From Prorocentrum cordatum (taxonomy: Eukaryota; Sar; Dinophyceae; Prorocentrales; Prorocentraceae), in NCBI GenBank assembly GCA_963575745.1, contig CAUYUJ010016353.1, forward strand, positions 107,501 to 169,500: a stretch of 62,000 nt of DNA, read 5' to 3'. Under the pieces are notes generated by a model, which worked only from the letters and a program-made list of their open reading frames with translations, was not told the origin of the DNA and did not search any database. Both the position numbers and the translations under genes were made by a program. Of the stretch, positions 31,296-41,184 are shown one piece after another. How positions within the stretch are numbered: position 1 is the first letter of the stretch; each line of letters opens with the position of its first letter.

Positions 31296-31497
31296 GCATG
31301 ACACTGAGATCCTGGCGTTCCGTTTTTTTCGAGCGGTACGTTTTCGCCGGGTTTTGACCGCATGACCCTGAGATTCTGGCGTTTCGATTTTTTCGAGCGG
31401 TGCGTTTTCGCCGGGTTTTGACCGCCTGACCCTGAGATCCTGGCGTTCCGATTTCGTCGGGCCGTGCGTTTCCGTCAGGTTTTGACCGCCTGACCCT
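31296..31497. repeat. ~70-bp tandem repeat, three units
   Basis: Units contain TGACCCTGAGATTCTGGCGT, TTCGATTT-TTCGAGCGGTGC and GTTTTCGCCGGGTTTTGACC. The array abuts the family B element starting at 31498. Confidence 0.9.
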
Positions 31498-31682
31498 CCC
31501 AGACATGATCGCGTCGTAACAAGCATCATGACGGCCGGTGTTTCGCCATTTCGGCTGGGGGGGCCTCGCCAGGCCTCGGGGCCGTCAGAAAACGACTCGG
31601 GGTGAAAAAAACCTGCCCCGGGGAGAGGGTCTGAACTTCTGGGGACGCCGTCCTGAAAAAATCAGGGCGTCGCATGTCTGGG
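31498..31682 (+). mobile_element. MITE-like family B, intact copy
   Basis: 185 bases with ends CCCAGACATGATCGCGTCG and CAGGGCGTCGCATGTCTGGG, and the core GCCTCGCCAGGCCTCGGGGC, CGTCAG, GGGGAGAGGGTCTGAACTTC. It is the inverse of the copy at 16494. Confidence 0.88.
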
Positions 31683-31800
31683 CTGAGATCCTGGCGTTCC
31701 GATTCTGTCGGGCTTTCGTCCGGCTCCGGACCCCGAGGTCCTCGCAGACCGATCCAGCGCGAAGAGCGGCACAGAAGGATGCGGTCCAGGGCCTCCAGGG

Positions 31801-31951
31801 TTACGTCGGGCGTGTCCCTTTATAGGAGGAATATACAGAAATAGTAAAACGATTGTCTGGGGACGATATTTTTTGTTGACTGCTGATTATGCTTTGCCTA
31901 TTTATATTTTGTCCTCCCAAATCCGCCTGTAGGAGGACGCGCCCGACCTAA
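31801..31951. mobile_element. MITE-like family A, copy 4
   Basis: Left TTACGTCGGGCGTGTCCCTT and right AGGACGCGCCCGACCTAA; core GTCTGGGGACGATATTTTTT. Confidence 0.9.
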
Positions 31952-32084
31952 GTCTAGGACTCCAGTCGTGATTTTCACGATGATTCAATTTTTTGTCGCT
32001 CCGTCGGATCTCAGGGTCTGCGGGTCCCTGCTGCAGCTTGGCGGTTCGAAGAACACCAAATTGCATAAACATCGCCGGTTCTGG

Positions 32085-32440
32085 CCCACCACGCCTCGGC
32101 GCGACACTTTGCGATCCCCGATCGTCAGCTTGCCGAGTTTTTCCAAGCCTCCCGCCCCGCGGAGCGGAGCGACATGCCATCCCCTCGCAGGGCGTGGTAA
32201 GCGTGTCGCCGGGGCCGCCGCCGCGACACGTTGGCCAACAGTTCCTGACCGCAGCTGGTGTTGCTTGGGCTGAGACTGTTGGGAAGGCTGGCGAAAGCTT
32301 GTGCATGCCGTTGCCAGGGCCCCGAAACCAGGAGGGGCAGATTGCAAGCCAGGGCTCAGGAAGAGTCAGAGCCGGAGAACCCGAGGGCTGGAGAGAGAGA
32401 TCGAACCCGCGGCTGCAGCTCTTGGCGGCTACAAGTCGTG
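32085..32440. repeat. Dispersed ~350-bp repeat, copy 2
   Basis: Same block order as at 29375. It ends GATCGAACCCGCGG, which resembles a reversed tRNA B box, but no convincing A box accompanies it. Confidence 0.75.
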
Positions 32441-32479
32441 TGATCACGCCGGGGTGAGGTCTGTCATCGGCGCCGTTTG

Positions 32480-32717
32480 TCAAGCAGTGGCGAAGCGTCC
32501 TGGCTCGCCTATATGCCCACCAAAGATTGTCCTAAGACCCTTTTGTCGTCTGCACGAAATGCTCTTAGAGCATTTTCTGGCTGAGCCTGTCCTGTTTTGA
32601 TTCACACTTCGGGCTTCTGTTCTAAGCACATTGTTTCTATGTTTCAGACATGTGTGGGTTCTAAGAACATCTCGTGGTAGGCCTATAGAAATGCCGGGAC
32701 GGTCGGTCCCTGCTCAA
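32480..32717. mobile_element. MITE-like family C, copy 3
   Basis: TCAAGCAGTGGCGAAGCGTC left and GGACGGTCGGTCCCTGCTCAA-type right end, with GGTTCTAAGAACATCTCGTG in the core. Confidence 0.88.
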
Positions 32718-33064
32718 GTTTGGGACCGGGGCGGCACGACGCTGCCCTCGTCGGGCTTCCTCGGGGCGCGGCGGAGAGCGCTCTGCCGAGGTCCTCGCCC
32801 GCCCCCCAGGGCCACAGGGCCCCCTCGGAGTCGCCGAAGTTCTCTTCGGGTGCGCGGGTGCCCTGTCTGGGAGGCCCCAGAAAGCCTTCCCGGAACCGGC
32901 GCCGCTGGAGTTTTTTTTTTTGACTCCAGACAGCTTATCCGTTAGGGCTTCGCCCCGATGCCGCCGGCCCCCCTCTCTCAGATCGGGACTCGCCAGAGCT
33001 GCGTCGGGATGCATGGACGCTGACGTGAAGAAATGTCCGGACTCCACGCGAGGGCCGATATCAA

Positions 33065-33625
33065 TTGAACGAGGGTTTATGGCTGCGGTGGCGCGAATTT
33101 CAAGTCATTTGCGATGGTTTATGGTTTCGGGGACGCGAATATTGCGTAATCTGCGATGGTTTGTGGCCTCGGGGACGCAAATATTGAGTGATTTACCGAA
33201 GTTCATGGCCTCGGGGGGCGCAACGATTCTGTCATGTACGAAGGTTTATGGCCTCGGGGACGCCGCGAATCTGGTGAAATTTGCAAGGTCTCGTGGCCTC
33301 GGGGACGCAAGCATGGTGTAGTTGAGAAAGGTTTATGGTCCTGGGGACGCGAGTATTGACTAATTTTCGAAGGTTTATGATTTCGGGGGCACGAATATCT
33401 TGTAATTTACATGTGCTCATGGTTTCGGGGGCGCGGCTATGATGTAATTTACTAGGGTTTACGGCTTCGGGGGCGCGATTCCTATATAATTTACTAGAGA
33501 TTATGCTTTCAGGGGCGCGAAAATTGTAGAATTTACGCAGGTTTATTGTTTTCGGGGACGCGAATATGGCGTAATTGGTCTAGGGATTATGGCCTCGGGA
33601 CGCGAATATCATGTATTCTTACTTT
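33065..33625. repeat. ~43-bp minisatellite, about twelve units
   Basis: Consensus near GGTTTATGGCCTCGGGGACG, CGAATATTGTGTAATTT. Units differ by several bases each. Confidence 0.88.
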
Positions 33626-33815
33626 TCCCACGCCCCTCCAGGAATTCAGACAACGCGATTTGGGCGTGGTAAAAAATGCTGGTTTGGGGCCCCCCGCCAC
33701 AATTAACAGTAAGGAAGCAGAAAGCATGACTGTAACAGTGGAAACGGGAAACTGCAACTGAGACAGGGAGCTGCAATCCTCATCCTCGCAGCCCTGTGGT
33801 CCCGCAAGGGGACCG

Positions 33816-33970
33816 GCGGACTTGCATGGACGGGGGGGGGGCTTGAACCTGAAGTAAGCCGCAAGCGACTTGCACGTGCGGACGCCACGCAAGTCGAAAG
33901 GCACTTGCACGCCAGTGTTCGAAGAGGGGCGACAGGGGGGGGGGAGGCGAACGCCACGTGCAAGTAAATT
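33816..33970. mobile_element. Inverted-repeat element family H, copy 1
   Basis: Starts GGACTTGCATGGACGGGGGG and ends GCGAACGCCACGTGCAAGTA, with AAGCCGCAAGCGACTTGCAC, GTGCGGA-GCCACGCAAG in the core. Copy 2 is at 37301. Both copies lie about 100 bases upstream of a TSP1-like exon. Confidence 0.8.
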
Positions 33971-34063
33971 CGCCCGAATCTAAAATAAAAAAAAGGAGCA
34001 CGGGCCCCTGCCCGCGCGGCGGCCGCCTCAGCTCGAGCGGCCCCCCCCCCCCCCTCCCGGCAG

Positions 34064-34122
34064 GCGACGGCGCCTTCTGCTCCGGGGCCCTGCGCGAGCT
34101 CCGGCCCTGCAACCCGGGGGAG
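34064..34122 (+). CDS. TSP1-repeat gene, exon with the C-terminal half of a TSP1 domain
   Basis: After a long C-run and CTCCCGGCAG|GCGACG the frame reads GDGAFCSGALRELRPCNPGE. This matches the C-x-G-x(3-4)-E-x-R-x-CN segment that closes TSP1 domains. The 3' border GGGGAG|GACGAG would be a GA donor. The upstream exon with the tryptophans was not located between 27.8 and 34 kb. Confidence 0.6.
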
Positions 34123-34182
34123 GACGAGGCTCCCCCGCGGCAGGGCTCCGCCAGGGGGAGCGTCAGGGGGAGGGGCTGGGCT

Positions 34183-34369
34183 TGATGGGCCTGTTTTCCT
34201 CCACCACCACCACCATAAGTTGGAGGGGGAGGGGGTCCTCCTCCTCCTCCTCCTCCTCCTCCTCCACCTCCTCCTCCTCCTCCTGCTCCTCTTCGTCCTC
34301 CTCCTCGTCCTCCACCTCCTTCCCTCCTCCCACTTCTGGTGGTGGTGGTGGTGGAAGACAGGCCCATCA
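34183..34369. mobile_element. Inverted-repeat element with internal (TCC)n (family I)
   Basis: Left arm TGATGGGCCTGTTTTCCTCC, ACCACCACCACCATAAGTTGG; the right arm is its inverse, ending GGAAGACAGGCCCATCA. The centre is filled by TCC triplets, so a microsatellite has grown inside the element. Confidence 0.85.
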
Positions 34370-34384
34370 CCGGGCTTTCAACAT

Positions 34385-34490
34385 CCCGAGGTTTTCCGAG
34401 TCTCTCGTCCCGCGGAGCGGAGCGATGTGTCTCCTAACCTGCCGCCGGGGCCGCCGCTACGACACGCTACATGCAAGAGTTCCTGGCAGG
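34385..34490. repeat. Fragment of the dispersed ~350-bp repeat
   Basis: TCTCGTCCCGCGGAGCGGAG, CGATGTG and GCCGCCGGGGCCGCCGCTAC match 32150-32230. Confidence 0.65.
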
Positions 34491-35329
34491 CCTCCCAGAT
34501 GGGTTCCGAGCAGATGGGGCCGGAGGATCGCCCCGCATCACCGCTGCATCGGCGATGTGGCTCGACGTGGAGCCCGATTATTTTCTCCACGCCGACGTCG
34601 CCGCGAGGGAGAGTGGGTGCAGCGTTCGGGGGAGAGTGAGGGAGAGTGGGTGCAGCGTTCGGGGGAGGGGCAGGCTCGGCGGGGGTGCACGCAGACGTGA
34701 GGGTCAGGAGGTCTGAGGTCAGAATTTGGAGGTTTTCTTCGGGCGTTTCGATAGTGTCCCCCCCGCCTCCCCTGCCTCCTCCCCCCCGCGAGGCCGCCCT
34801 CGTCGTCTTTCCGTTTTCTTTCCACGCCAGACAGCTCGCCTTTCGCTTGCCCCGATTGGCCACACGCAGGAGCGGATTGCCCTTGCCTTGCCCCACATCT
34901 TCGCGAACGTATCGCGCCAGACCTGCGTTTCCGTCCTACGTGTTGAGTTCCGTGTGAAAACGCTACGGGTTGCGTGTTGCGTATCGGACCGGAGGCAGCC
35001 AAGTGCCCCTTGCATGTTGGTGGTTCGGGCACTCTTCCCAAGACGCCCGAGGCGCAGCGGATATGGATGACAATATGGCATGGCCCCGAGAGGCTCGGCT
35101 TTGGTCCAAGCCCTCTGCGCCACGGCGGTGTGGCGTCCCTTCCCCGAGCAAAAACTAAGACGCAACGGACAGGGGTACAAATCTTGCCTGCTAACTTCAA
35201 GGGAGGAAGCACCATCCCGACCCCGACCATCGGCCTTTACTAAACGGCCCTGGGCGACTACGAAACAGCCCTGCTCGCTTCGAACCCTTCCCTGGGCCCT
35301 GGGTGCGTTTAGTGACCGTTTTTTGACTC

Positions 35330-35555
35330 ATTGTTCTGCCGATCGGCGCGGGCCCTCGCACCCCCCCCTCCCCCCCCCCGTGGAGTAGATCTTGGCCGTT
35401 TTTGGCGCCTGCTTCGAGCGGGTGGAGCCTCTCCCTCAGAGGCAGCACTGCTGAAAGCAGTCGCACTCAGCAGAGGTCCGGAGCCAGAGACCCCCCCCCC
35501 TCCCCCCCCTTGCCGCCCAGTGCCGAAACGCGGAAGACAAAAACGCTCTCCTCCT
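35330..35555. repeat. Dispersed ~220-bp repeat, copy 1 (second copy 39110-39305)
   Basis: Shared blocks GATCGGCGCGGGCCCTCGCA, TAGATCTTGGCCGTTTTTGG, CGCC-GCTTCGAGC, CACTCAGCAGAG and CCAGTGCCGAAACGC. Confidence 0.8.
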
Positions 35556-35748
35556 TTCCAGGGCCCCGGGTGCGTTTGCTGAACGGCTTCGCTCGTCGGT
35601 GTGCTTCCTCTGGAGGTTGGCTCTCCTGCTCCCTTAAAGAAAGCTGGTACGGCACGTTGCCCTCCCGTGCCTGCGCAGCCCGCGGCACCAGGGCAGGCGC
35701 AGCGGGGCCCGCAGTGTCAGGTCCGGGCTCACGCGGCGGGGGTCAGTG

Positions 35749-36071
35749 CCAAGCAGTGGCGAAGCGTCCCAGCTCGCCTATAACAGTCGAGCCGGACTAG
35801 TAGGTCGACCCTGCCAGATCAAGGGTACCCTTGTGTCCTCTCTCGTGTCCTGCCGAATCAAGTCCGACTGTAGGCCCACCGAAACATGTTCTAAGAACCT
35901 TTTGTGGTCGGCGCGACATGTTCTTAGAACATTTCAGGATGGGGCTGCTTGTTTTGACTCATCGGGCTGATGTTCTAAGAACATTGCTTTGTTTTCTTAG
36001 AGCGTTTTGGGGTTCCAAGAAGATTTCGTGGTAGGCCTAGAGGAATGCCGAGACGGTCGGTCCCTGCTCAA
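35749..36071. mobile_element. MITE-like family C, copy 4, with nested insertion
   Basis: Family C ends CCAAGCAGTGGCGAAGCGTC and GGTCGGTCCCTGCTCAA enclose the usual core. An extra 88-base element (35783-35870) sits inside the left arm. Confidence 0.9.
35783..35870. mobile_element. Small TA-flanked inverted-repeat element nested in family C
   Basis: ACAGTCGAGCCGGACT... and ...AAGTCCGACTG form the ends. Other family C copies read CCTATAGGCCCAC here. In this copy the same site reads CCTATA, then the insert, then TAGGCCCAC, so TA was duplicated. That is the signature of Tc1/mariner-type transposition. A longer related element is at 43258-43420. Confidence 0.85.
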
Positions 36072-36274
36072 CAATGCAAGCAGGGTCAGCCAGAGCTCCA
36101 GATCTTGCAGGATCTTGCAGAGCCAGGGCTGCACTTACCCGAGCTTGGGTGCAGGCTCCTGCATGATCCTGCAGGATGTTGTCGGATCCTGCAGGGCCCG
36201 GCTGACCCGGGTCTGGATTGACCCAGGGGGCCTAGGCTTCTTCTATACACACATGTATACTTACATACTGTACA

Positions 36275-36278
36275 ATTC

Positions 36279-36314
<36 letters not shown>

Positions 36315-36338
36315 AGATTCTATATGTGTGTGTGCGTG

Positions 36339-36369
<31 letters not shown>

Positions 36370-36370
36370 T
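36275..36370. repeat. (AT)n and (GT)n microsatellite
   Basis: ATATATATAT followed by TGTGTGTGTG with short interruptions. Confidence 0.97.
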
Positions 36371-36639
36371 TAAAATATAAATGAACATACACATGACGTC
36401 GGGGGGGGTGGGAACCAGTGTCGGCGCAGCGGGGCCCGCAGTACCAGAGCCTGTGGCGGCCCTCGGGGTACGCCGCTCACCCAGCACAGGCCGGGCGTCA
36501 GGCCGCGAGCAGCCAGGCGACGAGGTCCGCGTCTCGTCCCCTGCCCTGGCGCCCTTTTTTGGCCCCGTGCTTCGCGGCTTCTGCTGTCGCTCGTCTGCAC
36601 ATCCCAGAGGTCCAGCGTGTGGAAGGAAGCAAGACGGAG

Positions 36640-36785
36640 GTGTTTCGCAAAGTTCGGCCCCCAGGGGGCCCTCGCCGGGCCTCGGGACCGTCAGCACAAC
36701 GAGTCAAGAGGAAAAACCCGTCCTGGGGGACAGGTCGAGACTTCTGGGCCCCCGTGATAAAACAAGCATCAGGACGGATCTCAGG
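36640..36785 (+). mobile_element. MITE-like family B copy
   Basis: GGGGGCCCTCGCCGGGCCTC, GGGACCGTCAG, CCTGGGGGACAGGTCGAGAC, then AACAAGCATCAGGACGG. Confidence 0.75.
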
Positions 36786-37164
36786 GGTTCTTTTGCGCGC
36801 TCCTCCCATGGGCGCCTCCGTCTTGATTGGTGCACTGCGGTGTCCTTGGCACTCCCGACCCTGTCCCCATGGCTGGTGCTCCAGCCCGCGCCGTTTTTCA
36901 ACGGGTCGGGGGCCCTGTCTGGCGCGCTCCTCTTCGAGCTGCTTTTCTTGGTTTGCCTGCAGTTTCTCCAGAGCCTCCTTCTGAGCTGTCTTAGCCTTGT
37001 CAGCAGCCGATTTCTGCTTGGCTTTGTCGGCCTCCTCGCTCCCCTTTGCGGCCTTTCGCGCGGCTCCAAGAGCCCGAAACGAACGACTTTTTTATCCACG
37101 ACACGCGAGCATGGCCTGGGCCTCCCTCCCCAGACATCCCGCTGCTCCAAGTCTTCCGAGAGGC

Positions 37165-37285
37165 GCGGGCCCCCGAGGTCCGGACTACTTTCCTACAGGG
37201 CAGGTGCTTCGTCCTGAGTCGTTCTTCAACGCTCCCAAGGCCTGGCGAAGGCCACTGAAGGCCAAAAGCTGGAGCTTTTTTTTTT
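37165..37285 (-). mobile_element. MITE-like family B, truncated copy
   Basis: CCCGAGGTCCGGACTACTTT, TTCGTCCTGAGTCGTTCTTC and CCTGGCGAAGGCC follow the family order. Confidence 0.65.
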
Positions 37286-37300
37286 CTTTGCTTCGGGGAA

Positions 37301-37474
37301 GTTGACTTGCATGGACCGGGGGGGGCCTGAACTGCCTGAATCTGAAGCGAGCAAGCCGCAAACGACTTGCACGTGCGGAAGCCACGCAAGCCGACGAGAG
37401 GCATTCGCACGCTAGTTTTCTTGAAGAGGGGCGAGAGGGGAGGGAGTGGGGAGGCGAACGCCATGCAAGTAAAC
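37301..37474. mobile_element. Inverted-repeat element family H, copy 2
   Basis: GTTGACTTGCATGGACCGGG start and CGAACGCCATGCAAGTAAAC end are inverse to each other. Core blocks match the copy at 33816. Confidence 0.85.
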
Positions 37475-37584
37475 TTGTCTGAGTTCTTGCACCGAAAACA
37501 ACAGGCTCAACCGGCCAAACAACGCCCGCTCTAATTCTTTTCCGGTGTCGGATCTCCAGGTTCCCCCCCGCCTGCGCTCTCCAG

Positions 37585-37716
37585 GGCCCCCCCCCCGTGG
37601 CTGCGCCGCCGCCGCTGGCGGCCGAGCTTGCGCGCGACCGCGGGGCGCGATGCGAGGTGGTCTCCGAGGGCTGCGTGGTGGTGCCGCCCACAGACTGCAA
37701 GCTCGGCCCCTGGCAG
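37585..37716 (+). CDS. TSP1-repeat gene, exon bridging two domains
   Basis: In phase 0 after GCTCTCCAG|GGC the exon reads a Pro/Ala-rich start, then RGARCEVVSEGCVVVPPTDC and KLGPWQ. The final DC-KLGPWQ resembles the CELGEW opening of the domain at 24803. The exon ends TGGCAG|GAGCTT, a GA donor in phase 0 at the same place as the intron after WEDWQ in exon E3. A TCC tract follows directly. No later exon of this gene was identified. Confidence 0.6.
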
Positions 37717-37719
37717 GAG

Positions 37720-37965
37720 CTTCCCCTCCTCCCCCTCCTTCTCCTCCTCCTCCTCCTCCTTCTCCTCCTCATCCTCCTTCTCCTCCTCCTTCTCCTCCTC
37801 CCTTTCGTCCTCCTCCTCCTCCTCCTCCTCCTCCTCCAACTCCTCCTCCTCCTCCTCCTCCTCCTCCTCCTCCTCCTCCTCCTCCTCCTCCTCCCCTTCC
37901 TCCTCCTTTATTCTCCTCCTCTTCCTCCTCCTCCTCCTCCTCCTCCTCCTCCTCCTCGTCGGGGC
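37720..37965. repeat. (TCC)n tract
   Basis: CTCCTCCTCC with CTT variants, beginning within ten bases of the 37716 donor. Confidence 0.95.
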
Positions 37966-39109
37966 GCATGGGAGCAAGGGTCTCAGATTCCAGATCCAGG
38001 GAGCTTTTCGTAGTCTTGGCATTGTTGATTGGCCATTTTGGCTTGTTCCTTGTTTAGGCCAAATTCGCACCATTTTGCTCGATGTCCACGACGGTCTGGC
38101 TATGTAAGGGCCTTCGGCCCATCCCGCCACGTATAGAGCCCATTGGATGTTCGTTGGGCTCTGGTGGGAGGCCTCTCGGAGGCCTCTTGGAGGCAGATGT
38201 GAGGCCTCTTGGGGGCCATTTGGGGCCTCTTGGGGTGTCTTTGAGCCTATTGGGGCCTCTCGGGGGCTTGCGGATCTTAAATTCCAACGCAAGGAAGACC
38301 TTCTGCAGCACTAGCATTGTTGCTTGGCTGTTTTGGCCAGGATCTCGTTCATGCCTAGTTCGCGCCATTTGGTGAGCGTTTTTCGTTGTTCCTCCCCGGG
38401 GTAACGCTCGATACCCAAGCCCCCCTCCCCTTTCGGACATTGCAACGCCAACGATCGTACTGGGGGGGGGCAGTGGCCCTACATGCTGGGGGGCACTGGG
38501 CTGGCGGCGCGGACGCACCCTAGCGGGTGCGCGCCGCGTCCGCCGCCGTTACCGTTACTTTTATGCCCGACCCTCCTCTGGGCAACGACCGTTGCCCGAG
38601 GAAGCAAGGAGACGGTCACTTGACTCGGTGTCCGCGACGGTCTGGCTAATGTGCAGTCGGGGCCCTGAAGAAGGAACCCCTTTACGTTGGGGAGGGGCTC
38701 GGCGTTCCTTGATTGTTCTGCAGTTTGCCTTTTGTTTTCCTGAGGTGCTCGATGGGAAGTCGAAGTCTAACTTCTGGAGAAGGGGCCCCGTTCCTTATTT
38801 TGGGTTCCTTAGGTCAACGCCCCGACGGTAAGTGCTCATGCGTAGGCTCAGGGGGGGACGCGCCCAGACACGAAGGCCACGAAGGTCGAGATTCGAGTCT
38901 GGAGGTGTCTGGGCCTCTTCGTCGGATCGTGGCGATGTTCCAGCCTCGGGCTGCGTCCCAGCTGCCGCGCCTCGCCGAGGGTGCCGTCGGGGGGGGGGCG
39001 GGAGCGTGCCGGGGCGGCCACGGGGGAGGTCCGTGAGGAACCAAAAAAACCTCCAGTTGCCCGACACGCCAGCCTGGTCTAGACCTTTCACGTGTTCGAA
39101 GAGGTGATC
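37966..39109. other. Non-coding region with local repeats
   Basis: GGCATTGTTGATTGGCCATTTTGG-like and CGACGGTCTGGCTA motifs recur (37995-38110, 38310-38380, 38630-38650). Runs of GGGGCCTCTTGGGGG occupy 38160-38275. No exon supported. Confidence 0.4.
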
Positions 39110-39305
39110 GTTTCGCCGATGGGCGCGGACCCTCGCCCCCCCCTCCCTCCCCCCCCCGTGGGGCAGATCTTGGCTGCTTTTGGCGCCCGTTTCGAGCAGG
39201 TGGCAGTCGCATTGAGCAGAGACCTGGAGCCAGAGCCCCCCCCCCCCCCACCCCCCCCCACCATTCCGCCCAGTGTCGAAATGCCGCACAAGAAAACGCT
39301 GACGA
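39110..39305. repeat. Dispersed ~220-bp repeat, copy 2
   Basis: GATGGGCGCGGACCCTCGCC, GCAGATCTTGGCTGCTTTTG and CCCAGTGTCGAAATGCCGC match the copy at 35330. Confidence 0.8.
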
Positions 39306-39639
39306 GGGAAACAGGAAGAGCCCCCAAGACCACCAGAACCAGACCTCAGACGATATGACGATGCCAACCCTGGCGTGCTCCCCGAGGTCGTCCCCTCCAC
39401 AGAAGTGCCCACCGGGCCACCCGGCACGGATCCGCGGCGGAAGACTGGCCCGGAAGAGGAGGTCGGGAGCGTCGAGCGCGCAGCGGGAGAGTCGTAGCGT
39501 CGGGTGTCCGGGCCCACACCGGTGGGCGCCAGTGCTAAAACGACGCGAAGATCGGGACAAAATCGGATCGGGATATCTCGAAATCTCTGATAATCGGCGG
39601 GTTTGGAGGATGTATTGGGCGCCGCGGCCGCTCCAGAGC

Positions 39640-39682
39640 GTTCCAGAACGCTCTGAGAGCGCTCCGGAACGCTCTGGAGTGA
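39640..39682. repeat. Short palindrome, related to 9046
   Basis: CCAGAGCGTTCCAGAACGCTCT followed by GAGAGCGCTCCGGAACGCTC, two adjacent palindromes. Confidence 0.8.
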
Positions 39683-39929
39683 TTTATATCCCGATCCTAG
39701 CCCTGTTTTAAGTGCGAGAGCGCCGGGACTCGGAACTTTGCCGATGCTTTGTGACGAGCGCGTCCTGGATCTTGGCGGTCCAGCGTGCGTGGTTTGCAGC
39801 GGGAGCTCGCGTCAGAGTTTCAAGCGGAGGATCGAAATTTCCATGGTGGCCCCGTCAGGCCCACCCGAGTCCCCCTGCTCCCCGAGCAGGGGAGGAAAGG
39901 GCCTATAGAGGTCCGAGGGTCCGAAACAA

Positions 39930-40030
39930 TTGGAGCCTCGGACCGGGGGGCCCTCGCCGGGCATCGGGAGCGTCGAAGACTCGGGACGAAAAACCAGCCC
40001 ACGGGGAGGCCGCATTGAACAAGTTTGGGC
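39930..40030 (+). mobile_element. MITE-like family B, truncated copy
   Basis: GGGGGGCCCTCGCCGGGCAT, CGGGAGCGTCGAAGACTCGG and GACGAAAAACC are family B blocks. Confidence 0.65.
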
Positions 40031-40269
40031 AGTCGGATGCCTGGGTGTTCAAAAATCAAGGGGGAAAAACCATCCAGACCGGACAATTGGCGTTTACTAA
40101 ACGGCCTTGGGCGTTTACTAAACAGCTCTGCCCTGTTTGATTCCTTCTTTGGGTGTGTTTACTAAACGGCTTCGCGTGTCCGGGGGTTTACTATCGGGGT
40201 GGATTTTCTGCTCTCTAAAAAGCTTACCAGAATCTAAAAAGGTTGGGAGTGGAATCAATCGCCTGCGCG

Positions 40270-40560
40270 CTGCGGGCGTCCTCGTCGTCGTCGAGGACGC
40301 CGTCGTCGTCGTCGTCGTCGGCCTCGTTGGCCTCGTCGTCCTCGTCCTCGTCCTGCTCCGCGTCCTCGTCGCCCGTCGTCGTCGTCGTCGTCGTCGTCGT
40401 CAACGTCGTCGTCGTCGTCGTCGTCGCCCGTCGTCGTCGTCGTCGTCGTCGTCGAGGCTGCCGTCGTCGTCCTCGTCGTTGTCCTCGTCCTCGTCCTCGT
40501 CGCCGTCGTTGTCCTCGTCCTCGTCGTCCTCGTCCTCGTCCTCGTCGTCGTCGTCGGCGC
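40270..40560. repeat. (GTC)n microsatellite
   Basis: GTCGTCGTCC triplets on the + strand. (GAC)n of the opposite sense occupies 40710-40960 and further GTC 41187-41405, so a GC island is bracketed by inverted triplet tracts. Confidence 0.96.
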
Positions 40561-40710
40561 GCAGCGGCCGTGGGCTCGCCGCGGGCCGCCGCTGCGGAGG
40601 GGCCGCCGGCGGGGATGGCCGTCGCCCTGCCGCCCGGCCTGGGCCCGGGCGGCGCCGGCTGCGGGGGGCACCAGTGCGCGGCGGGCGCGCTGGCGATGGG
40701 CAGAGGTGCG
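40561..40710 (+). other. GC-rich exon-like island
   Basis: Lies between GTC and GAC tracts. One + frame gives GPGGAGCGGHQCAAGALAMG and could end AGAG|GTGCGT. All frames are open, so coding status cannot be decided. Confidence 0.2.
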
Positions 40711-41019
40711 TCGTCTCACGACGACGACGACGACCACGACGACGACGACGACCACGACGACGACGACGACGACGACCACGACGACGACGACGACGACGAC
40801 GACGACCACGCACGACGACCGCGACGACGGCGACCACGACCACGACCACGACCACGACGACGACGACGACCACGACGACGACGACGAGGGCGACGACGAC
40901 CACGACGACCACGACGACGGCGACCACGACCACGGACGGCGACCAGTCCCCAGGAAGGTGTCCAGACTCCTGGGGGTTGACGCTGTTAAAAAATCATGTC
41001 GTTGGAGATCTGAGCTGTC

Positions 41020-41184
41020 TCACCACCCACCAAAACCACCCCAACCCAACCAGAAAGCCCCAATGTTCCCTCCATTTCCATTGGGGGGGCGTCAGATAAC
41101 ACAAAAAACACGTATGGAACCCGTGCCCCCCCAACTCGAAATCTTGGTCGTCGGGTTGGGTTGTGGTGGCTTGGTAGGTAGTCA
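41020..41184. mobile_element. MITE-like family F, copy 2
   Basis: TCACCACCCACCAAAACCAC left and TGGTGGCTTGGTAGGTAGTCA-type right end, with CCTCCATTTCCATTGGGGGG in the core. Confidence 0.88.

Noticed and set aside
32395-32470. tRNA-derived SINE head (GATCGAACCC as reversed B box)
   Set aside because: No A box at the right distance and no cloverleaf could be drawn; the related copy at 29375 has a diverged B-box-like site. Kept only as a dispersed repeat.
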